Assembly (NCBI GenBank): GCA_009602725.1
Contig: WELB01000080.1
Span: forward strand, 314,149 to 359,929
Origin: Spirogloea muscicola
Lineage: Eukaryota; Streptophyta; Zygnematophyceae; Spirogloeales; Spirogloeaceae
Reading direction: 5' to 3'
DNA length: 45,781 nt
Positions 1 to 9,850 of the stretch are shown here, piece after piece. The translations under genes were made by a program, and so were the position numbers. The notes below the pieces were generated by a model. It ran no database searches. It was not told the DNA's origin and saw nothing but the letters and a program-made list of their open reading frames with translations. Positions within the stretch are counted from its first letter, which is position 1, and each line of letters begins with the position of its first letter.

Positions 1-1109
1 TGGGGCGCCGCGGCTCCTCGCCGCGGCGGCAGCGGCGACCGTCAGAGCGGCGGCGTCCGCGCGGCGGCCGCCGCGCGGATGAGCCTCTCGCCCTTCGCCG
101 AGCAGGTGCAAGCGGTGACCCTAAACCCTAACCCTAAACCTCAACCCCTAAATTATACGACGGGCCTGCGAGTGGGCTTGGTCCAGGCTCCACGCCTTCG
201 GCCACCAACTGCGGCTACGCCTTCGGCCACCAACTGCGGCTGCATTGTGTGGGGTGGCCGCCCGCCTCGCTCAGCTGCGAGCGACTGTGAGCTAACAGCT
301 GTCGCCGCCAAGCTTGGCTCGCGGCCAGCCGTTACTCGAGCCCTCACCGCCTCCTGGGTTTTGCTGTCGCGCGGGCTTGAGCTAGCTGCCCGGCGCTGCT
401 TTGGCCAGGAGCCAAGGGCTCAGGCTGCTGTGCTGTGGCGAGGCTGGCCGCCTGCAGGAGGCGGGGAAGTTCCGGGAGGACTTCGTGCAGCTGCTGGAGC
501 GCGACGTGCAGGTCGGGGTGGAGAAGGCGCCCCGCATCGCCGACATCTGCGCACGGGTATTTGCGCCTCTGCGACCACTCCTCTAGCAGCCACAGAAGCG
601 GACATGGTACGGGTTGACAAGGCCCCCAATTCTTTGCACTACTTTTGACTGAATAAAGTGAAAGCTTGAATTGGCCACGCTTTCATTCTATGCGCACCGC
701 GCGCCTTCTCTCTCTCTCCCTCCCCTTAAACACCCCCCTCCTCCTGCCCCCCCACCTTCAAGCTGTGACGAGCTGTGCTTGGCAGTTCCCGCCTACGAGC
801 AATTTCACATTATGCCCACTTGTTCCAGCACCAATATTTAGACAGGCGATTACATTGCTTTCTCACTGCATACTCCTCCTTGATCATATATTCAGCCCCG
901 CCAATGTCAAGCTCGTTCTGCTGCAGGTATTCCGGGAGTACTTGGGCACCTACAAAGGCAGCTTCTCGCCGGAGCCATTCGCAAAGATGCGGACGGAGTT
1001 GGACTTGGCAGGGTTCTCAGACAGTGCGAAGATTGTGCTGGCCGCGATTGGGTGGACAAGGGGAAACCTCTACACGGACTGGAAGAGGCAGGCCAAAGAA
1101 GGCCAATGA
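1..1109 (+). CDS. 3' part of a small unrecognised gene, three exons
   Basis: I propose join(1..105, 458..556, 927..1109). The reading frame is open from base 1, with an ATG at 79. Splice sites are CAG|GTGCAA at 105, CTGCAG|GAG before 458, CGG|GTATTT at 556 and CTGCAG|GTATTC before 927; every junction is in phase. Joined from the ATG the product is about 102 residues. The spliced core reads EAGKFREDFVQLLERDV, then IADICARV|FREYLGTYKG, then MRTELDLAGFSDSAKIVLAA, and ends at TGA 1107-1109. It looks like a compact helical domain with no membrane segment. The Ala/Arg-rich stretch before the ATG could be 5' UTR or part of a targeting peptide. I do not recognise the family and assign no function. 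The exon chain is well supported; the N-terminus may lie outside the window. Confidence 0.55.
119..152. repeat. Interstitial plant-type telomeric repeat tract
   Basis: Units read CCCTAAA, CCCTAA, CCCTAAA, CCTCAA, CCCCTAAA in succession. CCCTAAA is the complement of TTTAGGG, the telomere repeat of land plants and many green algae. The tract lies inside the first proposed intron, just after its donor, so it is internal and not a chromosome end in this assembly. Confidence 0.8.
192..241. repeat. 25-bp perfect tandem duplication
   Basis: The unit starting ACGCCTTCGGCCACCAACTG occurs at 192-216 and again, identical, at 217-241. It lies inside the proposed first intron of the left-edge gene. Confidence 0.9.
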
Positions 1110-1951
1110 AGTAGAGATAGAGACCATTCCCTCGAAATTTTTATGATACACTTATGACTGTCAGATGTCCATGTGCGAGGCTAAGCTTCAGCGTCCGACC
1201 AGGCTCAGTAGGCATAGTCACCAGTCACAACTTGGATAGCAGTGGCTGTGCTGCTATTTTTGCCTCCTAAGGCACCCCACCGTCACCACAGTTGGGTCAT
1301 CTCCAGCCTGCATGGAAGGAGAAGCTGATCCTGGCACATCGCACCTGTTGAAACTCTGCCAAGATGCCCGAGGTGCTGCATAGCTTCTTCAGCTACCGAA
1401 GGAGTCAAGCTCCTTGATATGGGTTGGCAGGGCCTTGGACTCTCCAGTCAGAAAGAATCAAAATAACTGCTGCTGTGTACAATCAGCATATAACAGTGAC
1501 TCATAGCTTGGTGGACACATGACAATAGTAACATATTGTTATAGAAAAGGTGGGCTGAAGATGTGCAGGCCGGAAGGACAGGGTATCTGTGGGCAAGATG
1601 TGGTCTTTGTTGCAGACACGCGTCTGAAATTGTGGATCATTGGGCATTGATACCTGCCATAGTCTGCGGTGCAGTTGCACTGTATTCAAGACGTGGTCAA
1701 GAGCAGCAGAATAGCTACTTTTATCTCAGCAACATCTTCTCACATGAGCAAGTACAGTGGCACAGCACCAAGTAGCCGTCGAGCAAGAAGTAGATCCTTA
1801 AAAGGGGCAGTTGTTCGTGAGTGACCAGCACAAGAGAACAAAGACCATATCAGTGACTTAAGTCACGGTTATTGTCCCACTCATGGCCCACTCAACAGAT
1901 AACAGTCTGCGACATTTCTTGCTCAGGTTGCTGCCTGCCATAAATAGAGCC
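1110..1951. other. Intergenic stretch, nothing assigned
   Basis: This separates the 3' end of the + strand left gene from the 3' end of the - strand methyltransferase gene, so the two genes converge. Open frames are short and have no family motif. It presumably holds both 3' UTRs. Confidence 0.5.
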
Positions 1952-4298
1952 TCATATTTTGGCCGAGCTGCTGCGTCTCCAGCGGATGAGTCTCTCCTTA
2001 CCCTGCAAAACAGATCACCAGCTTGAGTGCCCGACTGAAGACTCTCAACAATCTGCTGGTGCATGTCAGAGACCATACAGATTCACACTGTGCTAGTATC
2101 GTGACTATCCGACTTAAGGTGAGGCCTGTGAAGGCAGTGTGTGCACAAAGAGGACAGTCTCCTACAGTACGCAGCTAGCTGCTATGCCTGCAACACAGCC
2201 ATCTGTGCAGGGAGGGTAACGGCAGCACACCATGCGAGGAGGAAAACTCTTTGGCACCTCCTCTGAAGTCATCTCAAAGCCCAGTGGTTCAAGCACTTTC
2301 TTGTATCTACAGCACAGATAAAGCCAGAAGACATCGCGTTATTTACTGTCTGCTGCAGAACCTGGCGCGTTTGCCCGCCTCTTTCTGCAATGCAACCTTG
2401 TGTGCATATGAGCACAATGTTGAAAAAGACCCAAACAATTGACTGCTTGTGGTAGGCAAGCTGAGATGCTCGGAGGTCAGGCTGTAGCACGCCAGTTTTC
2501 TGCATTGAGGTTGCAGGCTTACGCTTCAACAGAGACGGCATATGGTGGGCCTCCCTCGTAATCACCAATCTGATGGGCATGGTACACATCAGTCAAGGCC
2601 TTGGCTCTGTGGCAGCAGTTTCAAGTACTCAAGCCTCTAGAAGAGCTTGTGATGCCCGGCAGCTGCCTCACAGCTGTACCCTTCTGCAAATGCCTCTGTC
2701 CTCTGCTTTCATCAGGAGGCAATTGATTCAACGCATTCTCACATGCAACAATGCCCCATCTAAACACAACAAAATGCCCACCGGGAAGGCCAATGTTATC
2801 AGCTCTCCATCCGGTTGAAGAAGCTCAGTGTACTTCTGAGCCCATTGGACCCTCAAAGATGGATTTAAGGCACAAAAGAAGCTGTAGACGACACACAGAA
2901 TGATGTGTCAGTCCTTGAAGAATAAGTAAGAAATAGAAGAAAAATCACAATCTCTGCTAATAGTTTTGCAATATGTTGGCATGCCAGCCTGTGCATCAGC
3001 ACTCCACACAGACTGGCTGAGCCTTTCATTTGTTGTATACAACCCTCAGCATTGTTACTAAATTAACGAACCTGTAAAGACAAGCACTAATAATCATAGG
3101 GACTTAAGGGCCCATTGCTAGCTTACGTGTAATCAAATGCGAGGTCAAATAGCTCAGAAGGCTTGTACGCGAAGAAATCTCCAGAAACAAAGGTTGCATA
3201 AGGACCCCCTGGCTCACCTTCTGCAAGCTGTGATCAATATACTCACTGTGAGAAAACTTCGACTAGCATCAAACAAACACCACAAATGTGGCTAAGCCTT
3301 GACTATGCAGTCATACAAGAACAAGCCTACACAGCTTCAGGTGCAAAACAACAGACCGGAAGTGCAGGAAAAGCGACAAGCTGACCTGACAGGCCCGCTC
3401 AATGGCTGACTCAGCCATGTCTAAGCCAACAACGCGACGATCTGGACTTGCCAAAGCGACCACATCATACCCCTGAGATACGGGACAGTATTTTTGTGCT
3501 ACAGTAAGGCATTGAGTAAATGTGTAACTTGAAAGCTCCTTAATGGCCAATTGCTTCTCTTTGCTGATGCACGAGGTAATCACTTGGTCAACAAATTTTG
3601 CTCTACCAAACATCTCAAGGCCATGTGTCCAGTTGCTCACTGATGCGATAACAAGCATAGAGCCAGCATGGGAGAAGCAACGCCACTGCCACAACTATCA
3701 TCAGGCAGAGTGACAACATTTAGAAAGTCCTTGCAGGCTGATGGCCTGGCCTGCCAGCCGACTTACAGAGCCGCAGCCAGGGACCAGTGCGCGGCCATTG
3801 GGCAGGCTGCCAGTCTTCACCAAAGAGGCCACAGCCGGAGTCACTCCCTTGCCGTCCCACGGTGTGATGCCCAGCTGCCACGCCTTCTCCCATCCATCTA
3901 CACCAGCAAACGAGCAACTTGTACTCAGGGCAGGGCACTCGTCAACAACGATATGACCGGTCATCAGGCGCCGCCGATTGGTGACAAAGCCTAGAGCAGC
4001 TACTCTGCATGGGTGCTCCTGTCACCGTGGAGAACAGCTAGATTGGCAACCATCTTGTCAGATGAGCAAAAGCTCGGTAATGCTTTGAGCTGGATTATTG
4101 TCAAAGAGTGGCACCTAGTGCTCCTGATCAAGAGTGCTTTCTATAACCAGAATATGTGCTCTGAAGGCAGTGTGAGCTCAGCAGAATCAGCACAACTGGC
4201 TGCACGACGGCACGACGCGGCAAAGCGGGTGACTCACTGGGTTCGCGGACCGCCTCCTGCAGGCGTCTCATCGTCTCCGGATCGCCCCCGGCAGCCAT
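1952..4298 (-). CDS. Thiol/thiopurine-type S-methyltransferase (TPMT family, HOL-like), complete, 8 exons
   Basis: Exons: complement(join(1952..2002, 2231..2306, 2523..2569, 2782..2881, 3127..3212, 3386..3472, 3767..3897, 4238..4298)), 639 bases, 212 residues. All introns are GT-AG and all phases fit. The product begins [17 protein letters not shown]. It then shows [14 protein letters not shown] (22-35), the SAM-binding motif I LVPGCGSGYDVV (58-69), [29 protein letters not shown] (about 103-122), [36 protein letters not shown] and the tail [10 protein letters not shown]. This is the order seen in plant HARMLESS TO OZONE LAYER enzymes, which methylate halides, thiocyanate and bisulfide with SAM; those are about 227 residues long. 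The substrate here is inferred, not visible. The start is the ATG whose exon splices in phase to GWEKAW. The exact 5' edge of the fifth coding exon from the right (3212) is the least certain splice site. No targeting peptide is obvious, so a cytosolic site is likely. Confidence 0.9.
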
Positions 4299-4463
4299 GG
4301 CGTCGCCGCCTTCGGCCTCGTGAACAGCAGGCGCCGGCGCGCTCGGGGAGGGGCTGTCGAGGGGGGCGGCGGCGGCCGCGCACAGCCCGAAAGCCACCCT
4401 CCTCTGCACTAGGGAACGGGGGACACGAGCGGCCGTCGAGTGCGCGAAGCGCGCCAGCGACGG

Positions 4464-4494
<31 letters not shown>

Positions 4495-4900
4495 GGCGGC
4501 GCGGGCGGCGAGAGGTGCGGACGGGGCGGGGGGCAGTATGGTCGCGACTGCAGGCGGGGGCGCGAAGTGAGGAGGGAGGGGGGGGCACCGGAGGAGAGGG
4601 CTCCGGTAAGCGGATGGGGCACCGCCGGGGAGGCAGGGCCGCGCGCCGGGGAGGAGGGGCGGGGACCTGGGGCGGCCAGGCCCGCGCGCTTCCAGTAGCC
4701 GGGCGCCTGCTGACGAACGGAGCCGCCCTCGGTGAGCCTCTCCGCGCCTTCGTCTCGATGGGCTCTCTCTCTCTCTCATGGGCAGTGTACGTCATCACAT
4801 TGCGCTCGCCATTGTAGTTTGCCACTTCGGCCTTCCACTGTGCGCTACTTGGGAACAGCCGTTGTCGTGCCATTTGATGTCGGCTGCCATACGACGTCTA
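4299..4900. promoter_or_regulatory. GC-rich upstream region of the methyltransferase gene
   Basis: The sequence upstream of the ATG at 4298 is very GC-rich with CGG/GGC runs up to about 4760 and a CT microsatellite near 4765. This resembles the GC-rich 5' region of other genes in the window (16494-18316, 41090-45644). No TATA-like box could be fixed. Long open frames here on both strands are by-products of base composition. Confidence 0.4.
4461..4503. repeat. CGG/GGC trinucleotide repeat
   Basis: About fourteen GGC-type triplets with a single GTG interruption, in the presumed 5' UTR or promoter of the methyltransferase gene on the - strand. Confidence 0.85.
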
Positions 4901-5129
4901 TAACTTGATAGCACAGAAGTAGTTGATAGGCATTCCGCATGTGATCAGCAGGGTCAAGTGTAGAAGTGGACTTGGCGACGTTTCGATGATGTACGTTCCG
5001 AAGAAATACATATAGAACAGCTCATAAGGAATGGCAGTCGCATTTATCTGAGAGTCAGAGCACAGCTGGCGAATCTGATGTCTTCCCCCCCCCCAACTGC
5101 AAGTTCTGGCACAGAAGGAACAGTTGGGT

Positions 5130-5500
5130 GAATCTCCAAACAGGTCCTGCAATACCAGTCACCTTCAGGTACAGAAAGAAGAGGCGGTTAAAGACAATGT
5201 TGATGTCATCCTGAGTTGCATTTGGAGCAGAGAAACATGACAACGGCTTGGTCAGAACGATGGCAGACTTCACAAGCTAAATGCTCTGATACCCATTGTC
5301 TAGCAGGATCAATGGTAGGGTCAATATTGGTGAGATGACATGGGGTTACATTCTGAATGTGGTCAGTAATTTCACGACCACATGACCCTTGGAGTCGCAC
5401 CACACCAGACCTGTTGACACTAACCACCTTGTAGATGAAAGGCCCTGCAGCAGCCTCCAAAGCATGCTGTGGTTTAACCTTCAGATAGACATAGTCATTG
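5130..5500 (-). pseudogene. Integrase C-terminal domain plus PHD finger of the Ty3-like element
   Basis: The minus strand reads NDYVYLKVKPQHALEAAAGP, then VVRLQGSCGREITDHIQN and VTPCHL, which is the small beta-barrel end of an algal-type integrase. It is followed by CEVCHRSD...FLCSKCNSG, a stop, HQHCL, a stop, then PEGDWYCRTC. The spacing of cysteines and histidine (C4HC3) is that of a PHD finger, a reader of histone tails. Two stop codons now interrupt it: TGA where a Trp is expected, and TAA. In the intact element this module could steer integration to marked chromatin; that is inference. Confidence 0.7.
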
Positions 5501-6461
5501 CAGCTCGAAACCCGTTGGCGGTACCACCAAAGACTTCAATCAAAACGATACCCTCTTCTGGTACCGTCCAGGGTATGACACCGTTATAGAAGGTTCCTAT
5601 GGCCTCCACATCCTCATGGCCTGCATTTGATGCGAGAAGTGGCGTCTTCGCCGCAAGCCTGTGTGCCGACCAGGCGTCTTCTGCACGCATGTGAGCGACC
5701 AAGGGAAAACACAGCCTGGAAGCCTTAATCAACTCAAAATTCCTATCCACCTCCATCTCCTCCAGAACATTGGACAGCCCTGCAGAAAGTATTGGCTGAA
5801 TGAGTCGGGTTATTCTGGGTGGTACGTGATTGTCCACCACGCCTGACACCGCCAGGCTCCTCTTGCTGGAAGACGCATTTGCAGGACGTATTAGGTCGCA
5901 CATTGGTTCTTCGTCAGCCTTGTCATCGGAAGGCATCTTGCGCTTCCCTTTGTCTGTCTCTGTCAGAGGAGAAAGATCAACATCAGTCTCAGAGTAGTTC
6001 CTCCTAATGAGAGAAGTGTTAGTGACAATCCCGCTGCAAGCTGAAATACTACCAAATTTCTCTTTCTTCAAAAGAGGTAACATTGCCTTCTGAGTTCCTG
6101 ATTGACGCCACCCTGGTCTATACCATACAATTTCTGCATAAAATCCAATTCCGAATCCTAACGGAATCAGAATCTCAGTTCCAAACAAAACATCATATGT
6201 AGTGGCTCTTGTAATCAGACACACCGCAGTAAAAGAAGTGCATGCATCTGGGTCATCATCATGCAGCATAATACACAATGGTTTCCTGGTGACACCAACA
6301 ATAGTGTCTGCGCCTCCAGTCGCTGTCCTGATTTTCATGGTACTAGCCTTAGTATCGTCCTTGCTCAGGCGGAGTTTAGTTGCAAACCGCTGACTAATCA
6401 GGACAGGCTGTGCACCTGTATCGAGCAGTACCAAAGAAAGGTGTTGCAACATGGGTACCAC
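5481..6461 (-). pseudogene. Retropepsin-like protease region joined to a DNA-methyltransferase-like motif
   Basis: This open frame of 326 codons starts with VLLDTGAQPVLISQRF, the D-T-G active site of retroviral-type aspartic proteases. A VLFGTEILIPLGFGIGFYAE segment follows. After a linker it ends GTFYNGVIPWTVPEEG then IVLIEVFGGTANGFRAA. The last piece resembles motif I (the SAM-binding FxGxG loop) of C5 cytosine methyltransferases as found in some algal retrotransposons. The frame stops just after it and integrase C-terminal sequence begins in another frame, so everything in between has been deleted. The protease call is strong; the methyltransferase call rests on one motif. Confidence 0.65.
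5557..6403. repeat. Inverted-repeat arm A (protease region)
   Basis: This segment is matched in reverse complement by 7607-8458. Edges are near CTTCTGGTACCGTCC (5554-5568) and GACTAATCAGGA (6392-6403). The arms differ by scattered substitutions and small indels, so the duplication is not recent. Confidence 0.8.
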
Positions 6462-7216
6462 TGGCCAACTTCACAATTTCCGCTGAATTATCGAGCATTG
6501 CCACGAGCAGCGATGGCCTTTGTACGCTCGGTTGGGCATCTGCAAGGTTTGATAGAATCAGAAACTGATAGAATCAGAGGGGAAGTGGCCGACATGGCAG
6601 ATGAATGCTGTGCCACCTGTGACACGACGACATTATCAACCCCTGTTCTCGTCAGAATCAAGTCATGCAGAGTCTCCATAGTTACACCAATGTCACTCAT
6701 GCTCAAAACAGATGCTTTAAGCATTCTGGCAAGCAGTACATTGGTAGACACCGAAGACTTCACAAGCATGTCTGCACCAGTAGCAACCTTCGGAGTAGAG
6801 CTACGAGCGGGTACAACAATATCACCAGTATCCTTGACTTTAAAGCTAGCTGGGTACCGGGCCGTTCCGCGAGGTGTTTGTTGGCTTAATTCTACCTCCC
6901 CCCTCTTCAAGGGATTGCGAGATGAAGAACCCTGTGCGTCTGCAACACGCGGGATAAGGTCGGCCGCATGGGCATACTTTTCATGAGACTCCATTTCCTC
7001 TTCCTCTTCAACGTGGATTCCTTGAGGATCGCATTCCTCGTCCTCCGGGTAATCATCTGCTTCGGGCATGGCAATAGAAACAACCTTAATTTTGCCCTGC
7101 TGTTTGGCTAGAACAAGCTGATTGGTTGGATCTGCAATCTGCCTTGCCATCTGATCAAACTTGGAGTCAGATCCATCAGTCAGATTTGTGTTAAATGACG
7201 CCCTCCCTATAGCCAT

Positions 7217-7606
7217 TTACTTTCTTATTGCTGGAGGCATCTTCTCAGGAAACTTTACCCAACATTGCTGTTCTAAGTGTCCAAGTTTGGAACAATATGA
7301 ACATTTGGAACCCGCAGTCTGATGTATATGGGCACAATCTCTTTGGATGTGCCCTTTCTTACCACATCTGTGGCATTCTACATCAGAGCGTTCCACAGGA
7401 CGTGGAGCTGCTAGATAAGCCACAGAGGCCTTTTTCATACCTCCAGGTTTGTCGCGTAGCGAAGCAGTCATCTTCTTGTCTGCGGTGCCTTGAGAGCCTG
7501 CAAAGCGATCATCGGCACATTGCAATTTATAGTCGTCCGTCTCCTTGTCTAGCATGACTCGGAAGACGTCTTCAATGCCATAGTCCTTAGCCAGGTGCTC
7601 AGGCGA
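7217..7606 (-). pseudogene. Retrotransposon gag, C-terminal part with two CCHC zinc knuckles
   Basis: The minus-strand frame encodes CHRCGKKGHIQRDC followed by CSYCSKLGHLEQQC, two CX2CX4HX4C nucleic-acid-binding knuckles typical of gag. Upstream residues SPEHLAKDYGIEDVFRV run right up to 7606, where the frame meets an inverted duplication. A stop follows PPAIRK. The next frame (7216-6488) continues with an acidic linker (EEEEEMESHEKYAHAADLIP) and then a Ser/Thr-rich segment. The protein would package element RNA; here it is truncated. Confidence 0.75.
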
Positions 7607-8458
7607 TCCTGATTAGTCAGCGGTTTGCAACTAAACTCCGCCTGAGCAAGGACGATATTAAGGCTAGTACCATACAAATCAGGACAGCGACTGGAGGCGC
7701 AGACACTATTGTTGGTGTCACCAGGAAACCTTTGTGTATTGTGCTGCATGATGGTGACCCAGATGCATGCACTTCTTTTACTGCGGTGTGTCAGATTACA
7801 AGAGCCACTACATAGAATGTTTCGTTGGGAAATGAGATTCGTATTCCGTTAAGATTCGGAATTGATTATCATGCAGAAATTGCATGGTATAGATCAGGGT
7901 GGCGTCAAGCAGGAACTAAGAAGGCAATGTTACCTCTTTTGAAGGGGAAGAAATTTGGTGGTATTTCAACTTGCAGCGTGATTGTCACTAACACTTCTCT
8001 CATCAGGAGGAACTACTCTGAGACTGATGTTGATATTTCTCCTCTGACAGAAACAGACAAAGGGAAAGGCAAGATGCCTTCCGATGACAAGGCTGACGAA
8101 GAACCAATGTGCGACCTGATACGTCCTGCAAGTGCATCTTCCAGCAAGAGGAGCCTGGCGGTGTCAGGCGTGAAGGACAATCACGTACCACCCAGAATAA
8201 CCCGACTCATTCAGCCAATACTTTCTGCAGGGCTGTCCAATGTAGCTCTGGAGATGGAGGTGGATAGGAATTTTGAGTTGATTAAGGCTTCCAGGCTGTG
8301 TTTTCCCTTGGTCGCTCACATGCGTGCAGAAGACGCCTGGTCGGCACACAGACTTGCGGCGAAGCCGCCACTTCTCGCATCAAATGCAGGCCATGAAGAT
8401 GTGGAGGCCATAGGAACCTAACTATAACGGTGTCATACCCTGGACGGTACCCAGAAGT
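7607..8458 (+). repeat. Inverted-repeat arm B: same protease-to-linker region on the + strand
   Basis: The + strand frame 7825-8421 encodes the same protein segment as arm A (for example YRSGWRQAGTKKAMLPLLK and RNFELIKASRLCFPLVAHMR). The D-T-G end of the protease has lost its frame. Arm B begins at TCCTGATTAGTCAG and ends at GGACGGTACCCAGAAG. Confidence 0.8.
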
Positions 8459-8880
8459 AAAATGCGAGAAGTGGCGTCTTCGCCGCAAGCGTGTATGCCG
8501 ACTTCTTCTGGGTACCGTCCAGGGTATGACACCGTTATAGAAGGTTCCTATGGCCTCCACATCCTCATGGCCTGCATTTGATGCGAGAATTGGCGTCTTC
8601 GCCGCAAGCGTGCTTGCCGACCAGGCGTCTTCTGCACGCATGTGAGCGACCAAGGGAAAGCACAGCCTGGAAGCCTTAATCAACTCAAAATTCCTATCCA
8701 CCTCCATCTCCTCCAGAGCTACATTGGACAGCCCTGCAGAAAGTATTGGCTGAATGTGGCGTGACCTGAGAGAAGTCTTTCTCGGCTCTGTAAAATAAGT
8801 GTAGGCGACGAGATTTTCAATCAGGTACTCAATCATCTCTCCAAAGGGAGCTGACCCGATAGGTAGTAGCTTGATTTCTG
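8459..8880 (-). mobile_element. Third partial copy of the Ty3-like protease/linker region
   Basis: From about 8502 the sequence again reads CTTCTGGGTACCGTCCAGGG and follows arm A in the same orientation to about 8755. It encodes on the minus strand ILSAGLSNVALEEMEVDRNF. Upstream of that the minus frame has a different start (MIEYLIENLVAYTYF). Together with the end of arm B it makes a fold-back of about 36 bp per arm around 8424-8540. Confidence 0.7.
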
Positions 8881-9640
8881 AAGGGTATATAGTATCTCGA
8901 GCCAGAACGGGGGCCTAGCCCAGCCTAATTACTTCGTCACAGGGGCCAAGCCCAGTCCTATCTACTTCGAACAGGCTCCAAGCCTTGATGGATAAGAACC
9001 GTGTGTCCAAGCAAAGATGCAGTATGCACTCTTGCAAGGAGTGGAAGGTGCTGGATGTATGCAACACCTCAGAGCAATGCAAGGTTATGCTTGTCAGCTG
9101 CTCCCGACAACACACAAGGTCACAATGCTTTGTAAGTCACCACGTGTGTCTGGTCTACGCGCCGGGGACGGAAGCTCCTCGGAGGTAAGGCTCTCTAGCA
9201 GCTATTATGCGGACGCCTAGGCCACGCCCTCTTGGCGTGACACTGAACGCACGCGCTACGCTCGTGCTTGTAACAGCGGCGATGGCGGCGGCAAAGACGG
9301 CAGCAGCGACGGCGACAGTGGCGGCAGCGGCGGCGGCGACAGCGCCAAAAGCCAGAGGGAGAGACAGAGCCGAGAAAGACTTGTCTCGGCTCCGGTCCTC
9401 CACACCCTTATGCTTGGTCAGGAGATGTACATTGTAGAATGGGGTGAGCTATGCAGCTTATCGAACCCCAGGCCTCAAGGCCAGTGTGACCCGAGACGCA
9501 CTCCTACCATTGTCCTACCATTTCCCACTACGGCCTAGCTAGCCGATTACCCCCGGCTCGTTGATGTGAATCACACCTTCCGACGCGCTTACCGGGGCTA
9601 CCTCGGTCTATGATTGAGGGCCTATCTGTGGGACCCTGTA
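8881..9640. other. Unassigned stretch with a GCG/GGC tract
   Basis: No gene could be supported. Around 9270-9350 there are repeated GGC/GCG triplets that give alanine-rich open frames on both strands (9155-9403 minus, 9207-9437 plus). Neither has a recognisable domain. It could be the first exon or 5' region of an unseen gene. Confidence 0.4.
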
Positions 9641-9649
9641 TGGACCCAC

Positions 9650-9850
9650 TTCCAGGACCCTAGCCTCTCTGATTTGCGGCTGCTTAGCAGGGGTTACTGA
9701 GTAATTTGTAGCTGCTTTCTTTCTTTGTGTGCTTTGGTTTCTTAGCGCTTCCTCTGGCTTCCTCTGGCCCCCTTCTCGTTCTTTGTTCATTCTTTTTTGG
9801 GCTGGCTTGTCCAGCCCCTATCCTCAATGGGCGAGCCCTTTCTTCTATCT
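9650..9850 (+). mobile_element. LINE family 1, heavily 5'-truncated copy (last codons and 3' UTR)
   Basis: The frame at the left ends SLSDLRLLSRGY then TGA, the shared C-terminus of family 1. The 3' UTR signature follows: GTAGCTGCTTTCTTTC, CTTAGCGCTTCC, then the stem-loop GGGCTGGCTTGTCCAGCCC (9799-9817) and CTATCCTCAATGGGCGAGCC. Only about a dozen codons remain, as expected for abortive target-primed insertion. Confidence 0.75.

Larger units (their letters stand above)
5130..7606 (-). mobile_element. Ty3-like LTR retrotransposon remnant, internally deleted
   Basis: Read on the minus strand, the order is a gag end with two CCHC knuckles (7606-7217), a linker (7216-6488), an aspartic protease with LLDTGAQPVLIS (about 6430-6393), a methyltransferase-like motif (about 5557-5500), an integrase C-terminal segment (about 5500-5290) and a PHD-type finger (about 5280-5150). 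Reverse transcriptase, RNase H and the integrase core are absent. Stops and frame changes separate the parts, so it cannot be active. The 5' part of gag is cut off at 7607 where an inverted copy of the element's own protease region begins. No LTR pair was identified. Protease plus gag plus an integrase tail ending in a PHD finger fits green algal and charophyte Ty3/Gypsy-type elements. Confidence 0.75.

Noticed and set aside
4013-4873. Frames of 120-185 codons upstream of the thiol methyltransferase
   Set aside because: They overlap each other on both strands in GC-rich, repeat-containing sequence. Only the 61-base first exon (4238-4298) is supported.
9155-9437. Alanine-rich frames on both strands, possible targeting peptide
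   Set aside because: They come from a GCG/GGC repeat read on either strand. No downstream exon could be joined.
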